Shown in pieces: positions 10,242 through 19,646 of a DNA stretch of 64,000 nucleotides. Made by a program: the position numbers and the translations under genes. The DNA is taken from assembly GCA_030278955.1 (NCBI GenBank), contig JAOANR010000003.1:31139227-31203226 (forward strand). The letters are read 5' to 3'. This stretch comes from Hygrophila difformis. Lineage: Eukaryota; Streptophyta; Magnoliopsida; Lamiales; Acanthaceae. Position 1 is the first letter of the stretch. Each line of letters begins with the position of its first letter. A model generated the notes under the pieces. That model saw only the letters and a program-made list of their open reading frames with translations. It made no database searches and was not told where the DNA came from.

Positions 10242-11492
10242 TTACTCAGATTCCCATACTGATGGATAGAACATTTTGAGATATTTTGCGTTTATGCTTT
10301 GTTTATGTTCTTGACCATCAATATCCATTAGTTTATATGCACCATTAATCAACCTTTGCGTAACAATGAACGGCCCTTCCCAATTTGGAGACCACTTGCC
10401 TGTTTCATTGTCTCGCACCCCCGATGGTAGAATTACTTTCCATACTAGATCTCCCTCGCTGAAAGCTTTACTTCGAACTCTCTTGTCGTAATGTCTCGCC
10501 ATCCTCATCTTTTGGCGACGGGTATTTTCCAGAGTGGTAAGCTTGTCGCCATCTGCCGTCTCCAACTCTTGCAACATGGCCTTTTCATATTCAGCTAAGT
10601 CTAAGTGATGCTGTTGGGCCACTCTTAGAGAAGGGATCGTTATTTCCAAAGGCAGAACGGCGTCGTGGCCATATGTCAGGTAATATGGTGTGAAGCCAGT
10701 GGAGGTAGACTTAGCATTCCGGTAAGCCCATAGGACTTCCGACAGAGCCTCATGCCACTTCCTTGGTTTCTCACCTACCGCCTTCTTGATCATACTTATC
10801 AAGATTTTATTGGTGGCCTCCGCTTGACCGTTTGCTTGGGGGTAATATGGAGTGGAGTGGTATATGCGAATCCCGAATTGTCTGGCAAAAGCTAAGAACT
10901 TCTCGCCAGTGAACACAGTTCCTTGATCCGCAGTGATTGTTTGAGGAATTCCAAATCGATGTATGAGCTCAGTTACGAACTTAATTACATCATTTTGATC
11001 TATCTTCCTCATTGGCCATGCTTCCACCCATTTGGTAAAGTAATCAGTGGCCACTAGTATGAATGTGTGGTTCTTAGACGACGGCGGGTGAATTTTTCCA
11101 ATGATGTCCATCCCCCAGCCACGAAATGGCCAAGGCTTGACGACTGTGTGTAACTCTTCCGCTGGTACTCTCTGAATTGGCCCATGTTTCTGACAAGCCT
11201 CACAACCTCGGGCATAGACGATGCAGTCTTCCATGATGGTTGGCCAAAAATACCCATGACGATGAATACTCCATCTCATGCTAGGTCCTGCTCGATGGGA
11301 GCCGCATATCCCCTCGTGAACTTCTCCCATTACCAACTTAGCCTCCTCGGGACCTATACACTTGAGCAGTAATCCATCGACCGCCCTTCGGAATAACTCA
11401 CCATCTATCAGTGTGTATCGTAAAGATTTGATTTTTAGCGAGCTGTCCCCTCCAGATGACGGGTCCTCGAGGTATCGTGTGATTTCAGTCCT
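10242..11492 (-). CDS. Tat integrase (in pol frame, after a TAG)
   Basis: This is the C-terminal part of Pol. The zinc-binding HHCC module is visible in HEGICGSH and CEACQKH. The DDE core shows WGMDIIG (first Asp), TADQGTVF (second Asp) and GQAEATNK (catalytic Glu). The C-terminus has a GPY/F-type module (WEGPFIVTQ, GAYKL), and no chromodomain is seen, as expected for Tat elements. It inserts element cDNA into the genome. The frame is the same as the upstream RT-RNase H frame but is cut off from it by TAG at 11493-11495. The first internal Met is at 11336, within the zinc region, so independent translation would give a damaged protein. Confidence 0.9.
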   Translation of the reverse strand, partial: RTEITRYLEDPSSGGDSSLKIKSLRYTLIDGELFRRAVDGLLLKCIGPEEAKLVMGEVHEGICGSHRAGPSMRWSIHRHGYFWPTIMEDCIVYARGCEACQKHGPIQRVPAEELHTVVKPWPFRGWGMDIIGKIHPPSSKNHTFILVATDYFTKWVEAWPMRKIDQNDVIKFVTELIHRFGIPQTITADQGTVFTGEKFLAFARQFGIRIYHSTPYYPQANGQAEATNKILISMIKKAVGEKPRKWHEALSEVLWAYRNAKSTSTGFTPYYLTYGHDAVLPLEITIPSLRVAQQHHLDLAEYEKAMLQELETADGDKLTTLENTRRQKMRMARHYDKRVRSKAFSEGDLVWKVILPSGVRDNETGKWSPNWEGPFIVTQRLINGAYKLMDIDGQEHKQSINAKYLKMFYPSVWESE

Positions 11493-13661
11493 CTAGTCAT
11501 CGTTGGAATGTTGGGGTTGGACTCCTCCTTGGTCTCCAGACTCATCCGTGATGGCGGCAATGCATGGTGCCCCCCTAGGGCGACTAGACTGCCAGCCTGA
11601 AGCCAGTTGGGCGGCTTCGTTAGCCCCTTGATTTTGACTTCTAGGAATGTGGGTGATGGTAACATCCGAAAATTTGGATATGAGTTCCAATGCTGTCTCG
11701 TGGCATTTGACTAGCCTTGGACTCTTGCATTCATATTCTCCTGTTAGTTGTTTCAGGATGACCTCGGAGTCTCCAAAAATGGTAATGGATTTCGCACCCT
11801 TGAGTAATGCTGTCTCTAGGCCAATTATTAAAGCCTCATACTCCGCTTGATTGTTGGTGGTGCCTGGTTCCAGCTCTCGAGCGAGCTTCCAATGTTGTCC
11901 CAAAGGGCTAGTGATCGTAATGCCGGCTCCGGAGCCGCTACTCGCACATGATCCATCAAAGGTCAATTCCCAAGGCTCAAATCCGATGAAGGATGCCTCT
12001 TTGGGATCCTCTGGTATTGTTAATGAGGGATGCTGAGCTAGGAAATCAACTAAGGCTTGTCCCTTGACAGCTTTTTGAGGGACGTGCACCAGAGTGAAGG
12101 GACTAATCTTCATAGCCCATTTAGCCTGGCGACCCTTCAGTGCTGGCTTATGCAGGAGTGTTCTTACCAAGTCGAATGGAGCTACCACTTGGACTGTTCT
12201 TGGCAGCATGTAATGTTCCAATTTACTGCAGGAGTATACCAAAGCGTAACATAGTTTCTCCAATGCAGTATATCTTACCTCTGGTCCTTGTAGGGTCTTG
12301 CTGAGGTAATAGATAGCCCTTTCCCTGCCATCTTCATCATCTTGTGCAAGTAGACATCCGATGGATTCTTCGGAGGCTGACACGTATAGCTTTAGAGGTA
12401 TTCCCTGCCTCGGTGGTACTAGCACTGGAGGATTGCTTAACGCTTTCTTTATTTCTTCGAAGGCCGCTTGATGCTCGGCTGTCCATGAAAATGTCTCGTT
12501 CTTTCTTCCTTTAAGTAAGGTAGTGAACGCCTTCATCTTCCCAGCCGCATTAGCAATGAATCTCCTTAAGAAATTGATTTTGCCAATCAGTGATTGTAGT
12601 TCTTTGAGATTAGATGGCGCGCGGGCTTCTAAGATAGCCTTGGCCTTGTTGTGATCTACCTCGATACCTCTCTCATGTACCAGGAAACCTAAGAAGTTTC
12701 CTGCTGCCACTCCGAAGGCACACTTAGCCGGATTGATCTTCAATCCATGTTGCTTCATTCGGATGAATGCGTTCTCCAGATGGGCCAAGTGTTGGCCAAA
12801 TTCACATGACTTGACTACAATGTCATCAATGTAAACTTCAAGTGTGTGGCCAATTAGATCATGAAAAATCATGTTCATGGCCCTTTGGTATGTTTGCCCG
12901 GCATTCTTCAAGCCAAAAGGCATGACCACCCATTCGAAGATGCCGACCGGTCCCGGGCAACGAAAAGCAGTTTTATGTACATCAGATTCAGAAATGAAGA
13001 TTTGATTGTACCCAGAATAACCATCCATTAATGACAAAAATTTGTAGCCGGCGGCCGCATCAACAAGCATATCGGCCATAGGCATTACATACTCATCCTT
13101 AGGTGTAGCCAAGTTTAAATTTCTAAAATCTATACAGACTCTTAATTGACCATTTTTCTTCACAACATGTACAATATTTGCAAGCCACTCTACATAGCGA
13201 CACGTTCTAATGTAACCTGCTCTAAGAAGCTTTTCAATCTCGGCCTTTATCTTTGGGATGGTGTCTGGATCAAAACGTCTAGGCGGTTGCTTGTGAGGTC
13301 TGAACTCAGGATGGGTTGGCAACTTGTGTTCCACTAGTTCTCTTGATAATCCTGGCATATCTGTATATTGCCACGCAAAACAGTCTTTGTATTTCTAGAT
13401 CAGCTCCACTAGTTGGCGCCGCTCTTCGTCAGGTAATGAAGCGCTTATCTTGGTGAGTTTTGGTTCTGCATCGGTTCCAAGGTTGATGTCCACAAGTGGT
13501 TCCTTAGCTTCCGGGCTAGGTAGTGTCCGCTTCACAGGGGATGGCCACTCAGATGGCCTTGTATCAGTTAGACTCTTGGACTTGTCTTCGGCACCCATCA
13601 TTATCTCAGTGTTGGCGAGCCGCTGCAGCAAGTCTTTATAAATATCTTGGCTATTTATCAT
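11493..13661 (-). pseudogene. Tat reverse transcriptase with dual RNase H, one internal TAG
   Basis: The frame opens at ATG 13661, which overlaps the Gag-protease stop as ATGA. TAG at 13395-13397 falls after about 88 codons, then the frame is open to a second TAG at 11493-11495. RT motifs are FRNLNL, LMDGYSGYNQI, MPFGLKNAG and the catalytic YIDD near 12822-12833. The first RNase H (LYVSASEESIGCLLAQ) has Ser where Asp is normal. The second, archaeal-type RNase H shows TFDGSCASSGSGAGI, NNQAEYEAL and GDSEVI, but the final metal-binding Asp appears replaced by Asn (NQGANEAAQLAS). Function is conversion of element RNA to DNA, and the stops make this copy probably defective. Confidence 0.88.
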
Positions 13662-16600
13662 GTGGAACCTGAGGATTTGGGTCGGCTGTCTACCGGATGT
13701 AGCTTGAAGCCGCTAGAAGTGAAATCGATGGACTCGAGGTCCAAATCTACCCCAATCAAAGCTGAGGCAGGTTGGACATCTTCTACGTAAAAGACCGCCT
13801 CATCGTTGTTGCGGTCGTGTCCTATGAAAGGTTGGGGATCTGCTTCCACCAACTCAACTTGGTCATTATTCCAAATAAGCAACTGTTGGTGTAAGGTGGA
13901 TGGCACACATTGTGCCATGTGAATCCAGTCACGTCCCAGTAACACCGAGTAGCAAGTTCTCGACTTTACCACAAAGAACGCTACTTTGATAGTTTTGGAT
14001 CCCACGGTGACATCCGCTGTTATGAATCCCGCAGGCTGAGTGGCTTCTCCTACAAAGCTGCACATCTTGACCCTGGTGGGGATGAGGTCCTTCTCACTCT
14101 TGCCGATCTTCTTTAACGTGGACGTTGGCATCACGTTTGCTGCTGCTGCATTGTCGACGAATACCCTACTCACCGGACGCCCATCAATGTGAGCTTTGAT
14201 ATACAGAGGTTTCAACTGCCTGGTTTGTGATACCTCTGGTTTGGCGAATTGTGGAAACATTGGCCCTTGAACAAGCTGGCCACTTAACTCTTCGAATAGG
14301 TTTCTGGTTGGATGAGAGAGTTCTGCTATCATCTCATCCATTTCCTCAATGAGCTTGGCGAACGATGGCTCTTCTTCGTCCCATATCTCAGACTCCGCAT
14401 CACTGACTTCCTCATCTGCCGCTAATCCCACGACTTGCATAGGCACCACAGGGTCTGATGGTTCCTCTTCTTGCTCATACTTGTAGCCTGCTTCCTTGAG
14501 CTCCTCTTCCAAACCGACCCAGAAAGCTTCATCCAAGTTGTTTAGCTCACCCTCCATGTTGGCTTCCTCATCGAGTTCCATGCTGTCCAACATATCGAGA
14601 TCTTCCGTAATGACACCTACCGCGCTAATGCCGACTTTAGGCTTTTCTTGGTTAGCCCCCATAGCCGCTTCCACATCTTCGGGAGTGACCGCCCCGAAGC
14701 TGACTTGTGTAACCTCACTGTTTGTCTGAACTCCAGATTCCATTTCTATCTGTTTGGGTTCGTCTACACTCTTGCAATAAGCGAGGAACCCCTCATAGCT
14801 GTCGGGTTCGCTCCCTAGTTTCCCGTCTTGATGGGCCGCTATGTAAGCAAAGAACTTGGTGAGAACCTTCATCATAGCCATTTCTCTAGCTGACCCCGGA
14901 TCACCCATGCGACTAAACCTCTCCATGAATTTATCTGCCCAAGGTTCACTTCCTTCACTTGATTCGGCCACGACGGCCGCCTTGCCTTTGTCCCTGGCAG
15001 ACGAAGGTTGTTTCTTTATCTGAGCGGATCTAGGCTCCATGGTTTCGCGTTGGGGCGCTGGATGGCGACGCTCTGCCCATTGAAGTCTTTCCCGAACTGG
15101 CCTCCTGGTGGGAGGTGATGGTGAATGTGTCCTTCGTGGAGATGGTGGTCTCCTGGAGGGAGGTGATGGTGAACGTGCCTTTCGTGGAGGTGGTGATGGA
15201 GGACGTGGCCTTCTGGAGGGAGGTGATGGTGAACGTGGCCTCCTTGAGGCCTCATTTGACCTTCCCCTGTAATCTCCAAGCCGCTCATGCACCGGCTTTC
15301 GAAGTGATACGGGGGGACTATACCTCATGTACAGAGGTCTCCCATCCGGATGCTGCAATCTCTCGTGGATAGGCCTCCGCTGTTCGGATGTTTCCCCTTG
15401 AGATCTGAAGTAAGTTGGTTGTACTGGTTTTCGGGGCTTAGACGACTCTAACTTATGGACCTGAGCTTCCCATTGCCGCATTTCTTCGGCATACCTTCTT
15501 TGAGCTCGTCTGTACTGACTCCTCGTCATGGGTGGTGGCTCCTTTTGAGCGGCCTTGCCTCCTGCCCGGTTCCTCATCCATCTATCTGCTTTGGCGGGGT
15601 GTTCTGGACGCCTCATTAAGGTTGGTACCACCTCCACACTTTGCCTGTAATCCCTAGTAGCAGGTTGATGTTTCCCGTTGTCGCGGACCTCTATAGCTGG
15701 TTTTGGGATTTCCATCCTCAAAGGAGGATTCTTCCTTTTCTGATGTTCCTTCTCGTCAGCTTTCAGGACTCTTGCAAAGTCCTCTTGAGACATGTGTTTG
15801 AATCTGGACTGCTTGCTATACAATTGCTTTTCTCTCTCTTTCTCAGCGTCAGATTCATCTGATAGTAGGTCGTCATCTTGTTCATCGATCTCAACACGTT
15901 CCCCTTCTTGACCCATCCGGCTACTGGAGCCGCCTTCATCTGGGTTTGGAACAAGTCCAGCAGCGCCCACACGAAGTTGTGGAAATGGGTCTAAGTCCAC
16001 TTTCATACCTGCAATTTTCAGACGCCCTTCCTTAATCTTATTCTGTATGGCAGTCTTAAAACTCCGGCATTTAGTAATGCTATGAGTGTATGAATTGTGC
16101 CACTTATAAAATGATCGGCCCCGAATTTCTTCGGCAGCTGGTAGCTTCTGCCCTTCAGGCAGCTTGATCACGCCATCTTTGAGTAAGGCGTCAAATACTT
16201 GGTCCGCCTTGCTCATGTCGAAAAGGTCCTCTTCAGGTTTATACTTAGCTTCCCTTTGTCTAGGCGGCTTAAGGGCAGCACAGGTGTGTGGCTTGGCTAT
16301 CTGGACTAGTTCTGCAATAGCCACTTCCATTGGTTCGTCCTCTTCGTCGCTGAGTATCACTTCCTCGAAGTGGACTCGACGTATAGGACGTCTCCCTTCT
16401 TGTTCCTCCAGGAACTTTTCCAAGCGAGCCGCTCTCTCGGCCAGCTGGGCAAGGTCAGTTGCATCCTGCACAATTAAATGTTCCTTTAGTTTTGGCAACA
16501 TGTTAGCCACTGCAATATTGGCTATTTCTTTTTCAGGAATTGCTATAGAACATCGGCCTTTTAGCCGTTGTAATCTACTAATAAAAGAGCTTGCCGCCTC

Positions 16601-17872
16601 ATCGGCATGCTGTTTAGCATTAGTGAGATCTGCGAGGCTTACCTGAGATAGCGGAGTGTAAAACCTATCATGAAAAGCACGTTCGAGATCAACCCAATTC
16701 TGGATTGAGTTTGGCCGCAACGAGGCAAACCACGCGAAGGCAGGTCCGGTGAGAGACGAGTTGAACAGTCTTAATTTCAGCCAGTCATTGGCCGCTGCTT
16801 CCCCGCACTGGGCAGTGAACCTTCCGATGTGCTCCACTGTAGATTTGCCCTCATCTCCCGAAAAGGAAGTGAAGTCCGGCATCTTGAAACCCCTCGGATA
16901 GGGTTGCATGGTGTCTACCCAGTCCGGATATGGCTTCCGGTACGTAGGCAGCTCCATCGGCTTTAACTGGATTCCAAAGTGCTGCTGCATCATGTCCGCG
17001 AGCAGCTCCGGTGAAATCACGTGTGCCTGCGTAGGAGGCATGGCGGCAGGTGGTGTGGGTGCTCCACATGGCTGTGGAGCATGTCCTCCTGTGTGGATGG
17101 GAGTGGCGGCCATGGGAGCCACGGGAGCCGCCATCACTCCGCCTGTCTGTACAGTCTGCCCCCCTAGGGTTGGTGGCATCCAACCTGGATTGGGAGTGGC
17201 GGCCATGGGAGCCACGGGAGCCGCCATAATTGGCGCAGTTGGGATGTTCGGCACTTGCGGTGCCGACTGTCTTGGTGCCGTGCTAGGCCCGGCCGCCATG
17301 CAGCCTGGTGTCGGGTTGGTCGCCATTAAAGGGTTTGATGGAACATATACCGGCATGGGAGGTGCCGCGTAACCCAAGCTCGGCATGCTGGGTGCCGCTG
17401 GACAGAACGGATACCCTGTCTGGTATGACTGTGGAAACATACTGGCCACGCTTCCAGAATCCTGGAGTGGCGGTTGGCCAAGTGTGTTTCCCCACATTCG
17501 TTGTTGTCCTTCTGACGGTCCTGAGTACGGAGTGTTAGGTGCCATAGTAGTCCTGCCGGACGCCGGGAGGCCTCCGTCGCGTAGGGAACCGCATATCTGG
17601 CTAGTCTGGTCGGCCATGGCAGGCCGCAGGACATCCATCAAGTGCCTTGTAAGCAAAGGCATGAATTCGGCCATTGATTCAGTCATCGATAGCCGCATTT
17701 GTTCCGATAGAGTAGGGGTTTGCATTATCCCCTGCTGTGGTGAGGTGATGTTCGCCGTTTCGCCGGCGTCTTCATCCGATGTTCGCTGGATCGTCTGGTC
17801 TTGCAGAGACATGTCTTCAAACTCTTGTGTCAGGTCGACGATGATTCTTCCGGATCTAAGACGCATACACAA
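13658..17872 (-). CDS. Tat Gag-protease polyprotein, 1,404 residues, intact frame
   Basis: The N-terminus (MCMRLRSGR) is followed by a Pro/Ala/Met-rich region with a duplicated APVAPMAATP module. The capsid-like retrotransposon Gag domain lies near residues 320-490 (KMPDFTSFSG, EHIGRFTAQCG, LTGPAFAWFASL, FHDRFY). A zinc-knuckle-like stretch near residue 595 (KWHNSYTHSITKC) appears to have lost its first Cys. Residues about 870-925 are a Ser-Pro/Arg-rich repeat. A retropepsin-like domain near residue 1240 has FVDNAAAANVMP, where the catalytic signature is usually D-S/T/N-G, and later LLGRDW. Gag packages element RNA and the protease matures the polyprotein. The frame is fully open over 4.2 kb although pol is broken. 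The D-N-A signature could reduce protease activity. Confidence 0.88.
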   Translation of the reverse strand: MCMRLRSGRIIVDLTQEFEDMSLQDQTIQRTSDEDAGETANITSPQQGIMQTPTLSEQMRLSMTESMAEFMPLLTRHLMDVLRPAMADQTSQICGSLRDGGLPASGRTTMAPNTPYSGPSEGQQRMWGNTLGQPPLQDSGSVASMFPQSYQTGYPFCPAAPSMPSLGYAAPPMPVYVPSNPLMATNPTPGCMAAGPSTAPRQSAPQVPNIPTAPIMAAPVAPMAATPNPGWMPPTLGGQTVQTGGVMAAPVAPMAATPIHTGGHAPQPCGAPTPPAAMPPTQAHVISPELLADMMQQHFGIQLKPMELPTYRKPYPDWVDTMQPYPRGFKMPDFTSFSGDEGKSTVEHIGRFTAQCGEAAANDWLKLRLFNSSLTGPAFAWFASLRPNSIQNWVDLERAFHDRFYTPLSQVSLADLTNAKQHADEAASSFISRLQRLKGRCSIAIPEKEIANIAVANMLPKLKEHLIVQDATDLAQLAERAARLEKFLEEQEGRRPIRRVHFEEVILSDEEDEPMEVAIAELVQIAKPHTCAALKPPRQREAKYKPEEDLFDMSKADQVFDALLKDGVIKLPEGQKLPAAEEIRGRSFYKWHNSYTHSITKCRSFKTAIQNKIKEGRLKIAGMKVDLDPFPQLRVGAAGLVPNPDEGGSSSRMGQEGERVEIDEQDDDLLSDESDAEKEREKQLYSKQSRFKHMSQEDFARVLKADEKEHQKRKNPPLRMEIPKPAIEVRDNGKHQPATRDYRQSVEVVPTLMRRPEHPAKADRWMRNRAGGKAAQKEPPPMTRSQYRRAQRRYAEEMRQWEAQVHKLESSKPRKPVQPTYFRSQGETSEQRRPIHERLQHPDGRPLYMRYSPPVSLRKPVHERLGDYRGRSNEASRRPRSPSPPSRRPRPPSPPPRKARSPSPPSRRPPSPRRTHSPSPPTRRPVRERLQWAERRHPAPQRETMEPRSAQIKKQPSSARDKGKAAVVAESSEGSEPWADKFMERFSRMGDPGSAREMAMMKVLTKFFAYIAAHQDGKLGSEPDSYEGFLAYCKSVDEPKQIEMESGVQTNSEVTQVSFGAVTPEDVEAAMGANQEKPKVGISAVGVITEDLDMLDSMELDEEANMEGELNNLDEAFWVGLEEELKEAGYKYEQEEEPSDPVVPMQVVGLAADEEVSDAESEIWDEEEPSFAKLIEEMDEMIAELSHPTRNLFEELSGQLVQGPMFPQFAKPEVSQTRQLKPLYIKAHIDGRPVSRVFVDNAAAANVMPTSTLKKIGKSEKDLIPTRVKMCSFVGEATQPAGFITADVTVGSKTIKVAFFVVKSRTCYSVLLGRDWIHMAQCVPSTLHQQLLIWNNDQVELVEADPQPFIGHDRNNDEAVFYVEDVQPASALIGVDLDLESIDFTSSGFKLHPVDSRPKSSGST

Positions 17873-17899
17873 TTTGCAGCGGATATGGTATCGAATCGT

Positions 17900-17917
17900 G
17901 TCCCACTGGGCGTGCCA
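17900..17917 (-). other. Primer binding site of Tat element
   Basis: The minus strand reads TGGCACGCCCAGTGGGAC three bases inside the 5' LTR. The same 18 bases occur at 22058-22075 next to another gypsy LTR, so both elements use the same primer. I do not assign the tRNA species with confidence. Confidence 0.75.
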
Positions 17918-17920
17918 ATT

Positions 17921-18494
17921 TGTTAACGGTGAAATTCGGGATAAAAGATTTCTCTTTTATTGATGAACTTAGAGGAAGGATTACAAGAAAAATGGAGGAA
18001 AGATTACAGGAATTGAAAGGAAAAACTGTAAAGGAATCGAAAAGTACTGAAAGCTGTAAAGTGCAAGAAAGCAGTAAAGAAAGTAAAGAAAAATAAAGAC
18101 GGCTTCTTGAGAAGAATTGGCTCTCTTCGCAGGTAGGCCTAGGTCACGTATATATAATGGTGAGTGGTGAGAGTCTTCGAGCTACACTTCCATCTCCCAT
18201 TGATTTGTTTCCTTATAGACCGCCTCTCTCTGATTTGTTTCCTTAACTGAAGGCCTCCATCCTGATTCTTGGCCTCCATCCTTGATCTTGGCCTCCATCC
18301 TAGGGTTGGCCTCCATCTTGTTTGGCCTCCATCTCTCCTTACGTATTGGGCCTTGAGAGGGCCTCTCCCTTCCGGGTATATCCGGGTTTTAGAATCGTGC
18401 CTTCCTTCTTCCGGATATATTTTCAAGCAGACTGGGCCGGACACTTTAGGCCAGTAATTCCTATGGGCCTTCACATATTTTTGCTGGGTTAACA
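17921..18494 (-). repeat. LTR of Tat element (5' LTR in element sense)
   Basis: This copy would drive the element's own transcription leftwards. It ends TTAACA, followed by the target duplication GTTAC. Its near identity to the other LTR indicates a fairly recent insertion. Confidence 0.9.
18147..18160 (-). promoter_or_regulatory. TATA box of Tat LTR promoter
   Basis: The minus strand reads CCATTATATATACG inside the 5' LTR, suitable for transcription into gag. The same sequence lies in the other LTR near 4815-4828. Confidence 0.5.
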
Positions 18495-18523
18495 GTTACA
18501 ATTTATCAAAAACGGAGGGAGTA

Positions 18524-19440
18524 ATTTATAGTTTAATCGAGAAATTTTAAAAGTATATTACAGATTAGTTATGCGACCAAATGAGTGTTACGTTTCGGAC
18601 TAATCATCATTAGTTGGCTGGAGGACAGAATGAATCGTTATTAATATAGTTATAAGCCCGATTACTAAATCCAAATAAATTATGAGCCATTATATGTAAT
18701 TATAAGTATGTTATGAGAATATTTTATTTTTATCTTGAGACGTGGGGTTTTCTTTTTAAGTTACATATTCATATGGCTTTAATCCATCAGTCCATTCATA
18801 AGTATTAACTATTTTCAACATTTAATTCATTAAAACACCCAAAATAATTAAATGAGATGAAATGATTTACTAAATATCTATTTTATTAGCCAATAAATTT
18901 TGACATTTTTCGAGTTCGAGTCTATGTTGAATTTTACTTTGGAAAAGGCAACCTTTCAATGCCCCAAATCATTCTCGATGGATTAGCGTTGGGACCAATA
19001 TAACTTGGGTACTTGGTATATGCCAATATATATAAATATATATATATATATATATTTATATAAAATATTATTGCGCTTCAAATAGGTCTAGGTTTGAGGT
19101 AAACATTACATAAATTTTGAAATTCATCCGGAACTCGATCAAGTTCAAAATTAGTAGATAGCTAGAGAATCCAAAAGTAAATGTTAAAACATAATTCAAA
19201 AACACAAATAAAACATTTGGGTGTTTGAATTGACTTGTTAAAAATTTAATTCTCTTATGAAATTTTTTGAATGGAAGATATACAAAAATACCAATTAGCA
19301 ATTAAGACGATAATGTGCAGACGTATTTCACAGCCGCAGGTACTGAGTGAGGTCCGCATAGATAAAAATGATAGCGTTGAATGGGCTTACATCAATCGGT
19401 GAATGAGATATCACTATATTAATAACGATTCATTCTGTAG
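18524..19440. other. AT-rich non-coding DNA with TA microsatellite
   Basis: No gene is supported. A TATATA-rich microsatellite lies near 19027-19062. Confidence 0.5.
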
Positions 19441-19646
19441 GTGTGAGATGGTAGACATCACTTATAATGTCGTAAACCATCACTTATGAGATCGTAGATA
19501 TCACTAGGTGGAGGAGGTATGACACATCGTGACACATTACTTATAAGGTCGTATACATCACTTATAAAGTCGTAGCATCACTCGGTGGGGAAATATCAAT
19601 TATTGGTTCTAGATCACTTATAAAGTCATAGACATTACTTCACGGA
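19440..19646. repeat. Degenerate 21-22-bp tandem repeat
   Basis: Variants of ATCACTTATAAAGTCGTAGA recur six or seven times, some separated by a spacer ACTAGGTGGAGGAGG / ACTCGGTGGGGAAAT. Spacing is irregular, so this is an old or locally rearranged array. Confidence 0.6.

Larger units (their letters stand above)
4588..18494 (-). mobile_element. Tat-lineage Ty3/gypsy retrotransposon carrying an antisense gene
   Basis: The 574-bp LTRs (4588-5161 and 17921-18494) begin TGTTAACGG and end GGGTTAACA. Target duplications are GTTAT (4583-4587) and GTTAC (18495-18499), one mismatch. The minus strand reads LTR, primer site TGGCACGCCCAGTGGGAC, Gag-protease, RT, RNase H, a second archaeal-type RNase H, integrase, then a 5-kb non-pol tract, a polypurine tract GCGCGAGGGGGGCATC and the LTR. 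RT before integrase defines Ty3/gypsy, and the extra RNase H between RNase H and integrase is the hallmark of the Tat group. The tract beyond integrase holds an antisense plant-mobile-domain gene. Pol carries two in-frame TAG codons, so this copy is probably not autonomous. Confidence 0.9.
4349..18521. mobile_element. Second Stowaway-type MITE, split by the Tat gypsy element
   Basis: The left end CTCCCTCCTGTCTTC and the right end, reverse-complemented CTCCCTCCGTTTTTG, are inverted and flanked by TA (4347-4348 and 18522-18523). Removing the retrotransposon at 4588-18494 leaves a MITE of about 260 bp, a normal Stowaway size. The retrotransposon hit near the right end, leaving about 22 bp of MITE there. 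Confidence 0.65.

Noticed and set aside
11493..13397. Programmed readthrough of the two TAG codons in Pol
   Set aside because: No readthrough context or conserved downstream structure is visible; single C-to-T changes at CAG sites explain both more simply.
15016..15372. His-rich minus-strand and Val/Glu-rich plus-strand frames
   Set aside because: Out-of-frame readings of the Ser-Pro/Arg repeat of Gag-protease.
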